A DNA stretch of 64,000 nucleotides from Salinivibrio sp. ES.052 (GCF_900141775.1 NZ_FSRI01000002.1:646001-710000), one strand, 5' to 3'. Shown: positions 28,732 to 38,929, counted from the stretch's first letter. Notes: generated by a model from the letters alone, not told the origin. Translations and numbers: made by a program.

Positions 28732-30396
28732 TTAGGCCGAGTGAATCAAATACACCAAGGCTTCATAGGGTGCTAGTTGCATTTCTGGCATTAACGGCTT
28801 GGCTTCTGGGTAATTATGGCTGACCAAGTCTGCGTTCGGGGCCGGGGCGACAGGCAAGGTCGCCGTGACCGGTTCGCCATAAAAGTTACACACCACCACC
28901 AGTTGGCTGTCGCCATTGTCGCGACGATACGCGAGCAGTTGTGGGTGATCAGGCAGCAAGTCCTGATAATCGCCTTCACGGATCACGGGTAAGGTTTTAC
29001 GCAGGGAAATCAGCTGCTTGTAGTGATAGAGCACCGAGTCTTTATCCGCCAGTGCGGTGTCGACATTGACGTCAACATAGTTAGGCGCAGGCTTTAGCCA
29101 CGGTGTACCTGTGGTAAAGCCGGCATTCTCTGAACGATCCCATTGCATCGGTGTGCGGGCGTTATCCCGTGAACGTGCCGCCAAAATCGCTAATACTTCC
29201 CCTTCTGGCATGCCTTGGTCGCACAGCAGACGGTGCATGTTCAAGCTCTCAACGTCTTGATAGTCATCGATACGCTGATAGCCAGGGTTGGTCATGCCAA
29301 TTTCTTCCCCTTGATATACGTAAGGCGTGCCTTGCTGCATATGAATCGCAGTGGCAAGCATTTTGGCGGACGCGACCCGATAGTGGCGGTCATCACCAAA
29401 GCGGCTGACCACACGCGGCTGGTCGTGGTTACACCAAAACAGTGCACCCCAACCTTGATTATGCAGGCCGTGTTGCCAAGTGCGGAAAAGCTGTTTTAGG
29501 GCCAAGAAGTCAAACGGCGCCAGTCGCCACTTTTCGCCGTCCGGATAATCGACTTTTAAGTGGTGGAAGTTGAACACCATGGAGAGCTCTTTGCCATCGG
29601 GTGCGGAGTATTGCTGGCAGTGCTCCAGGCTGGTGGAAGACATCTCGCCCACGGTGACGCTGCCGTAACGTTGGAAAATATCTCGGCTGATCTCTTGCAA
29701 GTACTCGTGGACGCGGGGGCCATCGGTATAAAAACGGCGGCCATCGCCTTGGTGATCATTCGGGAAGGACTGATCTTTAGAGATCAAATTGATCACGTCG
29801 AGTCGAAAGCCATCCACACCTTTGTCGGCCCAAAAGGCCATTACGTCTTTGACGGCTGCCCGCACCTCAGGGTTTTCCCAGTTAAGATCGGCTTGCTCGG
29901 TAGCAAATAAATGCAGGTAATACTGGCCGGTGGGGTCGTGCCATTGCCACGCATTACCGCCAAACTTTGATTGCCAGTTGTTCGGGACGCCACCGTTAAT
30001 TGGATCTTTCCAAATGTAGTAATCGCGATACGGACTGTCTTTGCTTGCCAGCGCTGATTGAAACCAAGGGTGCTCGGTTGAGGTGTGGTTAATCACAATA
30101 TCCATGATGATGCGGACATCGCGCTTGTGCGCCTCGGCGAGCAGGGTGTCGAAGTCGTCCATGGTGCCTAGGCTGGGGTCAATCGCATAATAATCGGCAA
30201 TGTCGTAGCCGTTATCGACTTGTGGTGATACATAAATGGGGGTTAGCCATAATGCATCGATGCCCAAGGTCGAAAAATAGTCCAGTTTTTCGATAATGCC
30301 CGGCAGATCACCTGTCCCTGTTTGTGTGGTATCACGGAAGCTTTTCGGGTAAATCTGATAGATGGTGGCCGTTTTCCACCAGGGATGTGCGTGCAT
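28732..30396 (-). CDS. treC: Trehalose-6-phosphate hydrolase TreC
   Basis: TreC splits trehalose 6-phosphate, delivered by TreB, into glucose and glucose 6-phosphate in the cytoplasm. The 554-residue GH13 enzyme has its nucleophile Asp in DGFRLDVIN (about residue 200), acid/base Glu in VGEMSST (about 251) and the third carboxylate in NHDQPRVVSR (about 322). The opening WWKTATIYQIYPKSFRD is typical. The length equals the family (551 in E. coli). It follows treB after 58 bp that contain a terminator hairpin, so its level is probably lower than that of treB. It ends at a palindromic terminator. Confidence 0.96.
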   Translation of the reverse strand: MHAHPWWKTATIYQIYPKSFRDTTQTGTGDLPGIIEKLDYFSTLGIDALWLTPIYVSPQVDNGYDIADYYAIDPSLGTMDDFDTLLAEAHKRDVRIIMDIVINHTSTEHPWFQSALASKDSPYRDYYIWKDPINGGVPNNWQSKFGGNAWQWHDPTGQYYLHLFATEQADLNWENPEVRAAVKDVMAFWADKGVDGFRLDVINLISKDQSFPNDHQGDGRRFYTDGPRVHEYLQEISRDIFQRYGSVTVGEMSSTSLEHCQQYSAPDGKELSMVFNFHHLKVDYPDGEKWRLAPFDFLALKQLFRTWQHGLHNQGWGALFWCNHDQPRVVSRFGDDRHYRVASAKMLATAIHMQQGTPYVYQGEEIGMTNPGYQRIDDYQDVESLNMHRLLCDQGMPEGEVLAILAARSRDNARTPMQWDRSENAGFTTGTPWLKPAPNYVDVNVDTALADKDSVLYHYKQLISLRKTLPVIREGDYQDLLPDHPQLLAYRRDNGDSQLVVVCNFYGEPVTATLPVAPAPNADLVSHNYPEAKPLMPEMQLAPYEALVYLIHSA

Positions 30397-30414
30397 AATG
30401 TCTCTCTTAACGCT

Positions 30415-30440
30415 AAAAAAGCGGGGAGCTTACTCCCCGC
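30415..30440 (-). terminator. Intercistronic terminator between treB and treC
   Basis: GCGGGGAG-TAAG-CTCCCCGC on the minus strand is followed by six T, a near-ideal intrinsic terminator placed inside the operon. Partial read-through to treC is the simplest explanation; the treC ribosome site lies just beyond it. Confidence 0.88.
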
Positions 30441-30454
30441 GGACGGAATGGGAA

Positions 30455-31873
30455 TTAGACGACCGCCAATTTGCCTTTGCTGGCCTGGCGGCGATACATA
30501 AAGGCGGTGAGTGCGATTGGCACCAAGATGGCGATTAACATCGCGACTGCGTAAACACCCCAGAATTGTGGCTGGATAGATAAGATGCCTGGTAGCCCCC
30601 CGACACCAATACCGTTGGCCATCACACCGGAAAGACCACATACAATAGCGGCCAGCGCTGAGCCAACCATCGCACATAGCATTGGGAATTTGTAACGTAG
30701 GTTAATCCCGTACATGGCCGGCTCTGTCACGCCAAGGTAGGCGGAAATCGCCGCGGGCACAGAGATTTCACGTTCGTTTTCTTTCTTGCTGACCCAAATA
30801 ATGCCAACCACCGCCGAGGCTTGTGCAATGTTGGACAGGGCAATCAGCGGCCAAATAGGCGTGCCGCCCATTTCCTGCATCAGCTGCAAGTCCACCGCGT
30901 TGGTGGTGTGGTGAACACCGGTAATCACCAAAGGAGCATAGAGGAAGCCAAATAGCGCAGCACCGATAAAGGCGAAATCACCGGTCATCGCCGTGCGAGC
31001 CAAGAAGGCGACGCCGTTGCCGATTTCACGCCCAAAGGGACCGATGAGGGTGTGCGCCAGCACCACCGAGGTGAGTAGGGCCACAAATGGCACCACCACG
31101 AGATAGAGGTAATCAGGGATAATGCGTTTTAACTGGGTTTCAATAAACGCCAGCGCCATACCGGCAAACATCGCCGGGATCACCTGCGCTTGATAGCCGA
31201 CTTTTTCAATCGAGAACCAACCAAAGTCCCACACTTCGGGCATCTCTTTACCAATAAGGTAAGCATTCATCAACTGGGGTGATACTAGGGTAATACCCAG
31301 AACGATACCCAAAATGGGTGTTCCGCCCATTTTCCTGACCGTGGCCCAACACACACCGACCGGGAGGAAGTGGAAGATGGCTTCGCCGATAAGCCATAAA
31401 AAACCGTGTGCCGTGGCCCAAAATTCGCTGATCTCTGTCAGCGTTTTTCCGTCAAACATGCGGATGTCGCCAATCACGTTACGGAAGCCCAGAATGAGAC
31501 CACCTGTGATGATCGCGGGGAGAAGGGGAACAAAAATTTCCGCGAGGTGTGAGATGGCGCGTTCAAGTAGGCTCATGTTTTGACGTGCCGCTTGTTTAGC
31601 ATCGTCTTTTGATTGGCCTTCAACCCCGGTTTTCTCTTGTAGTAGGGCAAAAACCTGATCCACGTTGGTGCCAATGACGACTTGGAACTGCCCGGCACTG
31701 GTAAAGCAGCCTTTTACCATCGGAATGGCTTCAATCGCGGCCACATCGGCTTTTTCTGGATCGTTGAGGACAAACCGTAAACGTGTGAGGCAGTGGCTCA
31801 CGGTTGCAATGTTATCTTTGCCGCCAATTTGTGTGACCAACTGGTCAATGGCTTTTTTATCTATCTGGCTCAT
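30455..31873 (-). CDS. treB: Trehalose-specific PTS enzyme IIBC TreB
   Basis: TreB imports trehalose with concomitant phosphorylation to trehalose 6-phosphate. The 472 residues comprise an N-terminal EIIB domain (about 1-90) with the phosphorylated Cys in ATVSHCLTRLRF, and an EIIC membrane domain with about ten spans. EIIC signatures include GGLILGFRNVIGD, GGTPILGIVLG, and AISAYLGVTEPAMYGINL. There is no EIIA domain, so a separate glucose-type EIIA is required, as in E. coli. The start ATG at 31873 has AGGA seven bases upstream. Confidence 0.96.
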   Translation of the reverse strand: MSQIDKKAIDQLVTQIGGKDNIATVSHCLTRLRFVLNDPEKADVAAIEAIPMVKGCFTSAGQFQVVIGTNVDQVFALLQEKTGVEGQSKDDAKQAARQNMSLLERAISHLAEIFVPLLPAIITGGLILGFRNVIGDIRMFDGKTLTEISEFWATAHGFLWLIGEAIFHFLPVGVCWATVRKMGGTPILGIVLGITLVSPQLMNAYLIGKEMPEVWDFGWFSIEKVGYQAQVIPAMFAGMALAFIETQLKRIIPDYLYLVVVPFVALLTSVVLAHTLIGPFGREIGNGVAFLARTAMTGDFAFIGAALFGFLYAPLVITGVHHTTNAVDLQLMQEMGGTPIWPLIALSNIAQASAVVGIIWVSKKENEREISVPAAISAYLGVTEPAMYGINLRYKFPMLCAMVGSALAAIVCGLSGVMANGIGVGGLPGILSIQPQFWGVYAVAMLIAILVPIALTAFMYRRQASKGKLAVV

Positions 31874-31904
31874 AAGCAATCCTGTATTGCTGTAGGGTAT
31901 TCAT

Positions 31905-31918
31905 TGGTAACGTTCCCA
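31905..31918. promoter_or_regulatory. Putative TreR operator 1
   Basis: TGGTAACGTTCCCA is a nearly perfect 14-bp palindrome centred on CG, typical of LacI-family operators, and resembles TreR sites. It lies 32 bp before treB. Confidence 0.7.
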
Positions 31919-31950
31919 CTGATTATGGATCGTACTAATCCAATTATCAG

Positions 31951-31964
31951 TGGAATCGTTCCCA
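31951..31964. promoter_or_regulatory. Putative TreR operator 2
   Basis: TGGAATCGTTCCCA repeats the operator 46 bp from the first copy. A CATAAT -10-like element lies between the two on the minus strand, so the pair could bracket the treB promoter. Confidence 0.7.
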
Positions 31965-32025
31965 TTATTTGAAAACCATCACACAGAAATCTGTAACTGC
32001 TTGATTATTTGGTGTCGGTTTCAGG

Positions 32026-32982
32026 CTAGGGCGTGACAAGATGACAAGGTTGCGTCCAGTGGCTAATCACTGGCGCGTCGTCATCTAGCTGCTTGAGCAG
32101 CAAGTCGGCGGCATGTTGTCCCGCTTGATGGTAGCCCAACTCCACGCTGACAGCGCGTGGGAACATAAAGCGTAGCATGTCGTGATTACCGATGCCGCCA
32201 ATGGCAATATCTTCTCGGCCAAGAGTTTGTAGGCGTTTCGCGACACCCAGAGCTAGAGTGTCAGACGCACAAAGGATCGCTTGTGTGTGAGGGCCAATCA
32301 AGGAGGTGGTTGCATCGTATGCCGCGTGTAGGCTCATCTCACAGCGGTGCAAGTGGACAGGAAGCTGGTGGGTCTCACAGAAAGAGAGGTAAGCATTGGC
32401 ACGTGCTCGGCCAGTGGTTTCATCCTGCTCATCTATCCCAAGAAAGGCAATAGGGTGGCGTGCTTGTTCATAAAAATGCGCCATGACTTGTGTCACCGCA
32501 CCTTGGTTGTCATAACTGACACTTGAATAATCGTCACTGTCCACTGCGAGTACGACACAGTTTGGTGCAAAAGGGGCAAGAGCAGAGAGATCACAGCCTG
32601 AAAAGCCAAAGAATATAATGCCATCAACGTTACGACGCTTTAAGACGTCGAGGTGGGCTTGTGCTTTCAGTTGAGAGAATTGACTTTCCATGATGGCCGC
32701 GTCATAGCCTTTGGCGTACAGGGTATTGAGCAGCCCTGTGAGTGCAGTGTTCTCTGAATTTGAACTCAGTTTAGCCACAATGACACCAACCACACCACTG
32801 CGCTGCGCGCGCATGGCTCGTGCCGATTTTGAGGGTAAAAAACCATATTGATCGATCACTGCTTGTACCTTAACGCGGGTACTATCTTTGACGCGCGCAT
32901 CATTGTTTAGCACACGAGATACGGTTGATTTACCCACGCCAGCTAAGCGGGCAATATCCAAAATGGTGAGTGGTTTTGTCAT
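32026..32982 (-). CDS. treR: LacI-family trehalose operon repressor TreR
   Basis: TreR represses treBC and responds to trehalose 6-phosphate. The 318-residue protein has a LacI helix-turn-helix at residues 5-30 (TILDIARLAGVGKSTVSRVLNN), a hinge, and a periplasmic-binding-like effector domain from about residue 60 (GVVGVIVAKLSSNSEN onwards). The length equals E. coli TreR (315). It lies 152 bp upstream of treB on the same strand, and two operator-like palindromes lie in that gap. treR itself may be transcribed separately. Confidence 0.93.
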   Translation of the reverse strand: MTKPLTILDIARLAGVGKSTVSRVLNNDARVKDSTRVKVQAVIDQYGFLPSKSARAMRAQRSGVVGVIVAKLSSNSENTALTGLLNTLYAKGYDAAIMESQFSQLKAQAHLDVLKRRNVDGIIFFGFSGCDLSALAPFAPNCVVLAVDSDDYSSVSYDNQGAVTQVMAHFYEQARHPIAFLGIDEQDETTGRARANAYLSFCETHQLPVHLHRCEMSLHAAYDATTSLIGPHTQAILCASDTLALGVAKRLQTLGREDIAIGGIGNHDMLRFMFPRAVSVELGYHQAGQHAADLLLKQLDDDAPVISHWTQPCHLVTP

Positions 32983-33158
32983 GATGCTCTCTATGGTATT
33001 GATCGATCAGCTGCTTCAGATTCGCACGTTATGTCCACCATGATAACAGCCGTGATTCGCGCTTGCGATTTATTGAGTAGTTTGTAAACTATTGGCTGTT
33101 TTTTGAACGCTACTGGTGACTGTCATCATTGGCTATCCATAATGAGGTGAGGGACATC

Positions 33159-33299
33159 GTGGTACAAACCATCAATAAATGCTTGGTTCGAGCAACAACG
33201 TTAGCTCTGGCCATCATGGCATTAAAATTAAGCGCGATTTATTTGGTGCCGTTAGCGGTACTGATCAAAACGCACTTCAAAGAAATTGTCCACTGGTAA
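33159..33299 (+). CDS. Possible 46-residue small membrane protein
   Basis: A GTG at 33159, with GAGGG five bases upstream, opens a frame of 47 codons. The product has a hydrophobic segment (TTLALAIMALKLSAIYLVPLAV in parts, about residues 13-37) flanked by basic residues and ends KTHFKEIVHW. One membrane span is predicted. I know of no matching family. The 3' end overlaps the convergent GntR-type gene by 23 bp. The evidence is ribosome site, hydrophobic profile and codon pattern only. Confidence 0.45.
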   Translation: MVQTINKCLVRATTLALAIMALKLSAIYLVPLAVLIKTHFKEIVHW

Positions 33300-33954
33300 G
33301 CTTACCTATTCTGTCCTCTATCTGTGAATTGAGCTCTTGCCAGTAGGCTTGATAAGCCTGAGTGTGTGCTTGCGGACGAGCCGACACCAGCCCCCGTAAG
33401 GTTGGAAGCAAGTTCTGCCAGCTTTGAGCGATATCGAGTGCGATATCTGGGTGAGTCAGATAGCGCACATGATGGGCAATGATCGGCTGTATTGCCTCAT
33501 CAAGGTAGGGGTTAATCCCTGAGCATAAAGTATGATGCAGTTGCTGATGCCAATGCGCCAGAATGGCTTTATCACAGTAGTCTTTGGCAGGTAAGTGCTG
33601 AATGCTGTGAATCAAGCCCAACAGCGTAAGGGCGGTTTGCTCATCAATGCGAGCAGGCAATCTATCAACGCACGCCCCAATGAGCCCGTTCAACCCGATC
33701 GAGAGGCGGTGCCAATCTTGCTTACTTAATGGGGCGAGTTGGTAGCCCAAATGAGGCTGGTACGTGACTCGCCCCGTCATCGCTAATAGATGTAGCCCGT
33801 CGCGAGCAGACGCGGTGGTTAAGCCAAGCTGATCGCACAAAATGGAAACTGTCATGGGATAAAAGCCGTCAGCGTGTGGGACGAGTGACAGTTGACGAGT
33901 GAGTATCGCGGCCCATATGTGTTCCATCGCGATTTGTGCTTTCGTGCGTTTCAT
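33277..33954 (-). CDS. GntR/FCD-like transcriptional regulator
   Basis: The 225-residue protein has an N-terminal winged helix (about residues 8-75: VSILCDQLGLTTASARDGLHLLAMTGRV, in parts) like GntR-family regulators, followed by an all-helical domain (about 85-215) that resembles an FCD effector domain. FCD metal ligands (His residues) are suggested by HWHQQLHHTL and IIAHHVRYL. The effector and targets are unknown. It sits between the tre genes and pykF, but nothing shows that it controls either. A terminator separates it from pykF. Confidence 0.7.
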   Translation of the reverse strand: MKRTKAQIAMEHIWAAILTRQLSLVPHADGFYPMTVSILCDQLGLTTASARDGLHLLAMTGRVTYQPHLGYQLAPLSKQDWHRLSIGLNGLIGACVDRLPARIDEQTALTLLGLIHSIQHLPAKDYCDKAILAHWHQQLHHTLCSGINPYLDEAIQPIIAHHVRYLTHPDIALDIAQSWQNLLPTLRGLVSARPQAHTQAYQAYWQELNSQIEDRIGKLTSGQFL

Positions 33955-34002
33955 GGCGCTCCCTGCCTACTTTTCTCTTTATCATGCCACCGAGCGATAG
34001 AT

Positions 34003-34031
34003 AAAAAAACGCCCCGAACCAGTCGGGGCGT
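34003..34031 (-). terminator. Intrinsic terminator of pykF
   Basis: On the minus strand CGCCCCGAC and its complement pair around a short loop and are followed by seven T, about 24 bp beyond the pykF stop. Confidence 0.92.
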
Positions 34032-34054
34032 TAGGATTGACTGTGATTGTTTGA

Positions 34055-35467
34055 TTAAAGAACGTGCACAGAGGTGGTGTTGGTCGTACCGGAAGGAACC
34101 AATGCACCTGATACCATCACGACGATATCGCCTTTGTTCGCCAAACCTGATTCCAGAGCGATGGTTTTACCACGACGGTAGAATTCATCGGTGCTGTCGA
34201 TGCTTTCGATCATGACTGGGGTCACGCCTTTGGTCAGACACAAGTGTGCGGCGGTTTTCGGGTTCGTCGTGACCGCGATAATGTTCGCGGTTGGGAAGTA
34301 CTTACGTACAGAGCGAGCGGATTTACCTGCCTCGGTTGCCACAACGATCAGTGGTGCGCCCAATTTTTGTGAAGTATCCACAGCACCTTTACACACGGCT
34401 TCGGTGATGCGAAGACGATCGCTATCCAAACGAGAGCCCAGTGCCGGTGACATTTGACGGTCAGTGCGCTCACAGATTTGTGCCATGATGCTCACGGCTT
34501 CAAGTGGGTACTTACCTTTTGCTGATTCACCAGACAGCATCACCGCATCGGTGCCGTCCATGATGGCGTTGGCAACGTCACCGGCTTCTGCACGAGTTGG
34601 ACGTGGATTTTTGATCATTGAATCCAGCATTTGAGTCGCGGTGATAACCAATTTACGAGCTCGGTTACATTTTTCGATCATCATCTTCTGCGCGAAGATA
34701 ACTTCTTCGACCGGGATTTCAACACCCAGGTCACCACGGGCAACCATGATACCGTCAGACGCTTCCAAGATGGCGTCAAAGTTATCAACCCCTTCCTGGT
34801 TTTCAATTTTAGAGATGATCTTGATATCGCTGCCGCCATTTTGTGCCAGCAGTTCGCGGATTTCTTCCACGTCTTCTTTTTTACGGATAAAAGAGGCCGC
34901 AACAAAATCAACACCTTGCTCGCAACCAAATTTCAGGTCAGATTTATCTTTTTCAGCCAGAGCAGGTAAGCTCACAGACACACCCGGCAGGTTTACACCT
35001 TTGTTTTCCCCGAGTTCACCGTTGTTAAGGACTTTACATACGACTTCTTTTTCAGTCGTTTCTAGTACTTCCATCTCAAGAAGGCCGTCATCAACCAGCA
35101 CAGTATCACCGGCTTTTAAATCGTGGGGGAGACCAGCGTAAGTCACAGCAACACGTTCTTTATTACCTACGACAGACGAATCGGTAGTGAAAGTGAAGGT
35201 TTGACCGGCTTCCAGCATGACATCATCGCCATTTTCCAGTTTTACCGTGCGGATTTCTGGGCCTTTGGTATCAAGCAGGATAGCGGCTTGTTTGCCGGTT
35301 TGCTTCATCACATTACGTAGATTAGTGATACGAGCGCCGTGCTCTTCGTAATCACCGTGTGAGAAGTTAAGACGCATGACATTCATACCCGCTTCTACAA
35401 GCTGAGTCAGCATCTTTTCAGATTCGGTTTTTGGGCCAATCGTACATACGATTTTGGTCTTTTTCAT
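34055..35467 (-). CDS. pykF: Pyruvate kinase I PykF
   Basis: Pyruvate kinase converts phosphoenolpyruvate and ADP to pyruvate and ATP, the last step of glycolysis. The 470 residues equal E. coli PykF, the fructose-1,6-bisphosphate-activated isozyme. Seen: [12 protein letters not shown] and [11 protein letters not shown] at the N-terminus, the catalytic Lys in [10 protein letters not shown], and the metal/substrate motif [12 protein letters not shown]. The C-terminal allosteric domain ends [12 protein letters not shown]. The start at 35467 (MKKTKIVC) has GGAG upstream; the frame extends to 35524 without support. Confidence 0.97.
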   Translation of the reverse strand: MKKTKIVCTIGPKTESEKMLTQLVEAGMNVMRLNFSHGDYEEHGARITNLRNVMKQTGKQAAILLDTKGPEIRTVKLENGDDVMLEAGQTFTFTTDSSVVGNKERVAVTYAGLPHDLKAGDTVLVDDGLLEMEVLETTEKEVVCKVLNNGELGENKGVNLPGVSVSLPALAEKDKSDLKFGCEQGVDFVAASFIRKKEDVEEIRELLAQNGGSDIKIISKIENQEGVDNFDAILEASDGIMVARGDLGVEIPVEEVIFAQKMMIEKCNRARKLVITATQMLDSMIKNPRPTRAEAGDVANAIMDGTDAVMLSGESAKGKYPLEAVSIMAQICERTDRQMSPALGSRLDSDRLRITEAVCKGAVDTSQKLGAPLIVVATEAGKSARSVRKYFPTANIIAVTTNPKTAAHLCLTKGVTPVMIESIDSTDEFYRRGKTIALESGLANKGDIVVMVSGALVPSGTTNTTSVHVL

Positions 35468-36030
35468 CGACACATTTCTCCGGTCAAAAATTGAAACATA
35501 AGCCTGATGCTTCTCACAACACACTGAAAAGGTGTCATTTTACCACGCACTGTTTTTCTTCTAATGGTTGTGAAAGCGAAACTTTTGCATTTATCAATGG
35601 CGTTACCGCAGCCATTGTCGCTGTGGTGACATCACTGTTTTATTGAGTGAGAGTATAGATTGTCTGCATTGATCTGTGTTGATCACGGGCAATAAAGCCG
35701 CTAACGACCGCAAAGGATTCGTCGCGACACAGATGACGTTATTACCGCTTCCTCGTCTTTGGGCGCGTAAATTTACCACAGCTACTGACTTAAATCATTA
35801 CAAGTGGGTGACAGGCAAGCGTCTTCTGAAGATATTTTTGTGTTAATTACGCTTTCTGTTGATGATTTCGCTTTACCATACGACGTATTCCCTTTTGATT
35901 ATTTTCTGCCCCGTTAGTACGCGGTTGATGTCTATTTGGTGTGATCTAGCTTCCAATTTGAACTGGATCATGCTTTTTTATTAAGTCTTTTGCGTTCGCT
36001 TAGAATTTATCTACCATCAAGACTCTTTGA
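35468..36030. other. Long intergenic region between divergent pykF and the GGDEF gene
   Basis: These 563 bp hold both promoters. No supported ORF, RNA or repeat was found. No clear Cra, CRP or -10/-35 element could be assigned by eye. Confidence 0.5.
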
Positions 36031-37494
36031 ATGGACTGCCTAACAATGTTTGCGTGTATTTTTCGGATTTTGACAGGGATGCTGCTTCTTGCCTGCACGT
36101 ACAGCAGTACGCTTGCATGGGCTGACGACGCCTATCTGTCAGAAGAAAAAGACATTTTAGTCGTCGCGCATTCGTCTGAATGGAAACCCTATAGCTACCT
36201 GACAAGCGAAGGCCAGCCTAAAGGGTTATTGATCGATTTTTGGCGCGCCTATGCGAAATATAATCACACCTCGATTCAGTTTATGTTGCTCGATTGGCCT
36301 GAATCTCTTTCTTATATGAAAGAGGGCGGTGATCGGGTGCATGCGGGATTACTCAAATCACCAGAACGCGAAACTTATTTAGATTATGTTACGCCTATCT
36401 TTAATACTAACGGTTCTTTATATGTGCAAAACCAATCAGGAAAGGTGAGTAAGGAACCTCTAGCCGCCGGTAAAGAAGTGGGTGTTGTATCAGAAAGCTA
36501 CGAATCTTGGTTTCTATCCGAGCACTACCCAGAAGTTAAACAAAAGCGTTTTACCCGTAATGAAGCGTTATTTGCTGCTGCGCTTGATGGCGAGATCCAG
36601 GCGCTCGTCGCTGATAGCCAAACGGCCAACTTCTATTTCCTAACCCAAGGGAAACCACTCGCATTTGTGGCGGATCAAGTGCTGTATACACAGCCTATCT
36701 ATGCCGCGGTCCCTAAAGGCAATCAGGCGCTTCTCAATGAGGTGCGCGAGGGTATTAATAATATTCCGGCAGAAGAACGACTGCGCATTAAGCAACGATG
36801 GGTTAATACTGAACGGGTAGAGGCTTATCCAGCGTGGCTTCTTCCTGGTGCTGTACTCGCGGTAATGTTTGGCGCGGTGACTTACATTTTTATCCTAAAA
36901 CGGATGGTGTATAAGCGCACGGTCGCCCTGCGCCAAGCTAATACACGCTTGCGTGAATTCGCTAACACAGACCCCCTCACGCAGTTGTTGAATCGCCGTG
37001 GTCTCGATGCTTACTTTGCACGCCTAAAACCCAAACTCAGTCGTCAGCAAGAAATGGGATTGATCCTGATTGATCTTGACCATTTCAAGCAAGTTAATGA
37101 CACCTATGGGCATATGCAGGGCGATAAGGTACTGGTACACCTTGCCAGTTACCTAAAACGATTTGTAAAAAAAGGGGCCGTTGCTCGCTTGGGAGGCGAA
37201 GAGTTCTGCGTCTTATGTCCCACACAAGATTTAGATGCCTTGATTGAGCTAGCCAATCATATTCGCTGTGATGTTGCCGATACTGTGTTTGAGTTTGAAG
37301 GCGCCGACATACGCGTGACGGTTAGTATCGGGGCGATTGTCTCCAGTGATGTGGTGGATGGTATCGCGGCGTTGGAACTGGATGCGTTAATTCATGCGGC
37401 AGACTTACTCATGTATCGCGCCAAAAATCGAGGCCGAAACCAAGTGATGCTGGCATCCTCTTCATCGGTGGGTACGCCCATCGCAGAAATATAA
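36031..37494 (+). CDS. Periplasmic-sensor diguanylate cyclase (SBP3-TM-GGDEF)
   Basis: The 487-residue protein starts with a signal/anchor segment (about residues 8-30), then a periplasmic family-3 solute-binding domain (about 40-265; DILVVAHSSEWKPYSY, GLLIDFWRAYAKY). A membrane span follows (about 270-290; WLLPGAVLAVMFGAVTYIFI), then a coiled linker and a C-terminal GGDEF domain (about 310-475) with LGGEEF. It should sense a small ligand such as an amino acid in the periplasm and make cyclic di-GMP. No RxxD inhibitory site precedes GGEEF. The ATG at 36031 lacks a Shine-Dalgarno; 36046 is an alternative. It is monocistronic. Confidence 0.9.
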   Translation: MDCLTMFACIFRILTGMLLLACTYSSTLAWADDAYLSEEKDILVVAHSSEWKPYSYLTSEGQPKGLLIDFWRAYAKYNHTSIQFMLLDWPESLSYMKEGGDRVHAGLLKSPERETYLDYVTPIFNTNGSLYVQNQSGKVSKEPLAAGKEVGVVSESYESWFLSEHYPEVKQKRFTRNEALFAAALDGEIQALVADSQTANFYFLTQGKPLAFVADQVLYTQPIYAAVPKGNQALLNEVREGINNIPAEERLRIKQRWVNTERVEAYPAWLLPGAVLAVMFGAVTYIFILKRMVYKRTVALRQANTRLREFANTDPLTQLLNRRGLDAYFARLKPKLSRQQEMGLILIDLDHFKQVNDTYGHMQGDKVLVHLASYLKRFVKKGAVARLGGEEFCVLCPTQDLDALIELANHIRCDVADTVFEFEGADIRVTVSIGAIVSSDVVDGIAALELDALIHAADLLMYRAKNRGRNQVMLASSSSVGTPIAEI

Positions 37495-37557
37495 TCACGT
37501 ATTGTATTGATAGCCGCGCCTTTCAAGCGACATGATACTGTTGAGCACGCATTTTCG

Positions 37558-38808
37558 TTAACGCGAGGCGCTAGCTATATTAGAGCATGAGCGCGCAGGG
37601 CAGGCGGCAATGGCTTGGATCCGTCTGCGCTGCAGCTCATCACGAATCGCCCCACCTTTAAACCCGGCATCAACAATGGGTTTTACATCGACCTGCTGCG
37701 CACAAACAAAACATTCCCGTAACGCATCAGCTTGCGGATAAGCGTAGTTTTCCCGCCCCTTACGGCCGCGTACATCCGCTAAGCAGGCCACCGCAAGTTG
37801 CTCAACACGTTCGGGCTTACGCCATGCGTCTATCTGATTAAACAACGCCACCCAGTGCTCAGGGCTTAATTGATCGCATTTATGAATTTTGGAGTGGTGA
37901 GCACTGACTACTAGGGCTAAATCCCGATATGAGTTGGGAATGCGTAGTCGCTCACACAGATCTTTGATCACCGGCAGTCCACGATCGCCATGGCCGCGGT
38001 GGCCGGGCAGGATCGATGCTGGAGTGAGCGCTTTACCAAGATCATGGACTTGCGCGGCAAACCGGATGCATTTGTCATCGGTTAAAGAGGCGGCATAACG
38101 GCTGACCATCTCAGTGTGAATGCCGGTGTCTATCTCGGGATGCCAGTTAGCGGGATTAGGCACGCCGTACAGGGCATCGATTTCTGGGATCACCACACCG
38201 AGCGCACCACAGGCGCGCAGGACGGAAAGAAACACATCAGGTCGGTCACTGCTAAGCGCTTTCTCCCATTCCCGCCAAACCCGTTCGGGGGTCAGATGTG
38301 CAAGCTCGCCTTTAGCGACCATGTCTTTCATTAGCGTCGAAGTGCTGTCGGCAATGGTAAAGCCTAAATGCGCAAAGCGAGCGGCAAAGCGTGCCACCCG
38401 TAGCACCCGTAATGGGTCTTCGCTAAAAGCGGGTGAGATATGGCGTAGCACACGGTTTTCAAGATCCTGTTGGCCACCATAAGGGTCAAGCAAGGTGCCA
38501 TCTTCATCTTGGGCGATCGCGTTGATAGTAAGGTCGCGGCGCTGCAAATCCGTTTCGAGTGAGATATCTGGGGAAAAGTCGCATATGAACCCAGTATAGC
38601 CCTGGCCCGATTTACGTTCGGTGCGGGCGAGCGCATGTTCTTCATGGGTGTCAGGATGCAAAAATACCGGAAAGTCTTGACCGACTTGTTGATAACCAGC
38701 CGCTTGCATTTGTTTGACCGTGGCACCGACCACGACCCAATCTTTATCTGTGACCGGCAAGCCTAATAATGCATCACGCACAGCACCGCCGACAAGATAA
38801 TGTTCCAC
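37558..38808 (-). CDS. cca: Multifunctional CCA tRNA nucleotidyltransferase
   Basis: Cca adds or repairs the CCA end of tRNAs without a template. The 416 residues begin [16 protein letters not shown], the class II nucleotidyltransferase motif, followed by the [10 protein letters not shown] and [15 protein letters not shown] motifs. A C-terminal HD domain ([12 protein letters not shown], with [10 protein letters not shown]) gives phosphatase/phosphodiesterase activity, as in E. coli Cca. The start is a GTG at 38808, six bases after AAGGAG. It is downstream of ygiM on the same strand, as in E. coli, but a terminator lies between. Confidence 0.95.
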   Translation of the reverse strand: MEHYLVGGAVRDALLGLPVTDKDWVVVGATVKQMQAAGYQQVGQDFPVFLHPDTHEEHALARTERKSGQGYTGFICDFSPDISLETDLQRRDLTINAIAQDEDGTLLDPYGGQQDLENRVLRHISPAFSEDPLRVLRVARFAARFAHLGFTIADSTSTLMKDMVAKGELAHLTPERVWREWEKALSSDRPDVFLSVLRACGALGVVIPEIDALYGVPNPANWHPEIDTGIHTEMVSRYAASLTDDKCIRFAAQVHDLGKALTPASILPGHRGHGDRGLPVIKDLCERLRIPNSYRDLALVVSAHHSKIHKCDQLSPEHWVALFNQIDAWRKPERVEQLAVACLADVRGRKGRENYAYPQADALRECFVCAQQVDVKPIVDAGFKGGAIRDELQRRRIQAIAACPARSCSNIASASR

Positions 38809-38929
38809 ACCAGACTCCTTAATGACACAGAGAAGACACAATCACATTTTGCATCGTGAATGGTCAGTATACATAGAGCCTAGCAGCACGCCTACCGTGT
38901 GCTTAATAGGATTCTACAGGGGTCGCAAT

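Noticed and set aside
33892-34215. Plus-strand ORF spanning the pykF terminator
   Set aside because: It is antisense to the start of the GntR-type gene and the end of pykF and crosses a strong hairpin; no ribosome site or family motif.
35560-35620. Cra (FruR) operator upstream of pykF
   Set aside because: GCGAAACTTTTGC has some symmetry but does not fit the Cra consensus well enough to call by eye.
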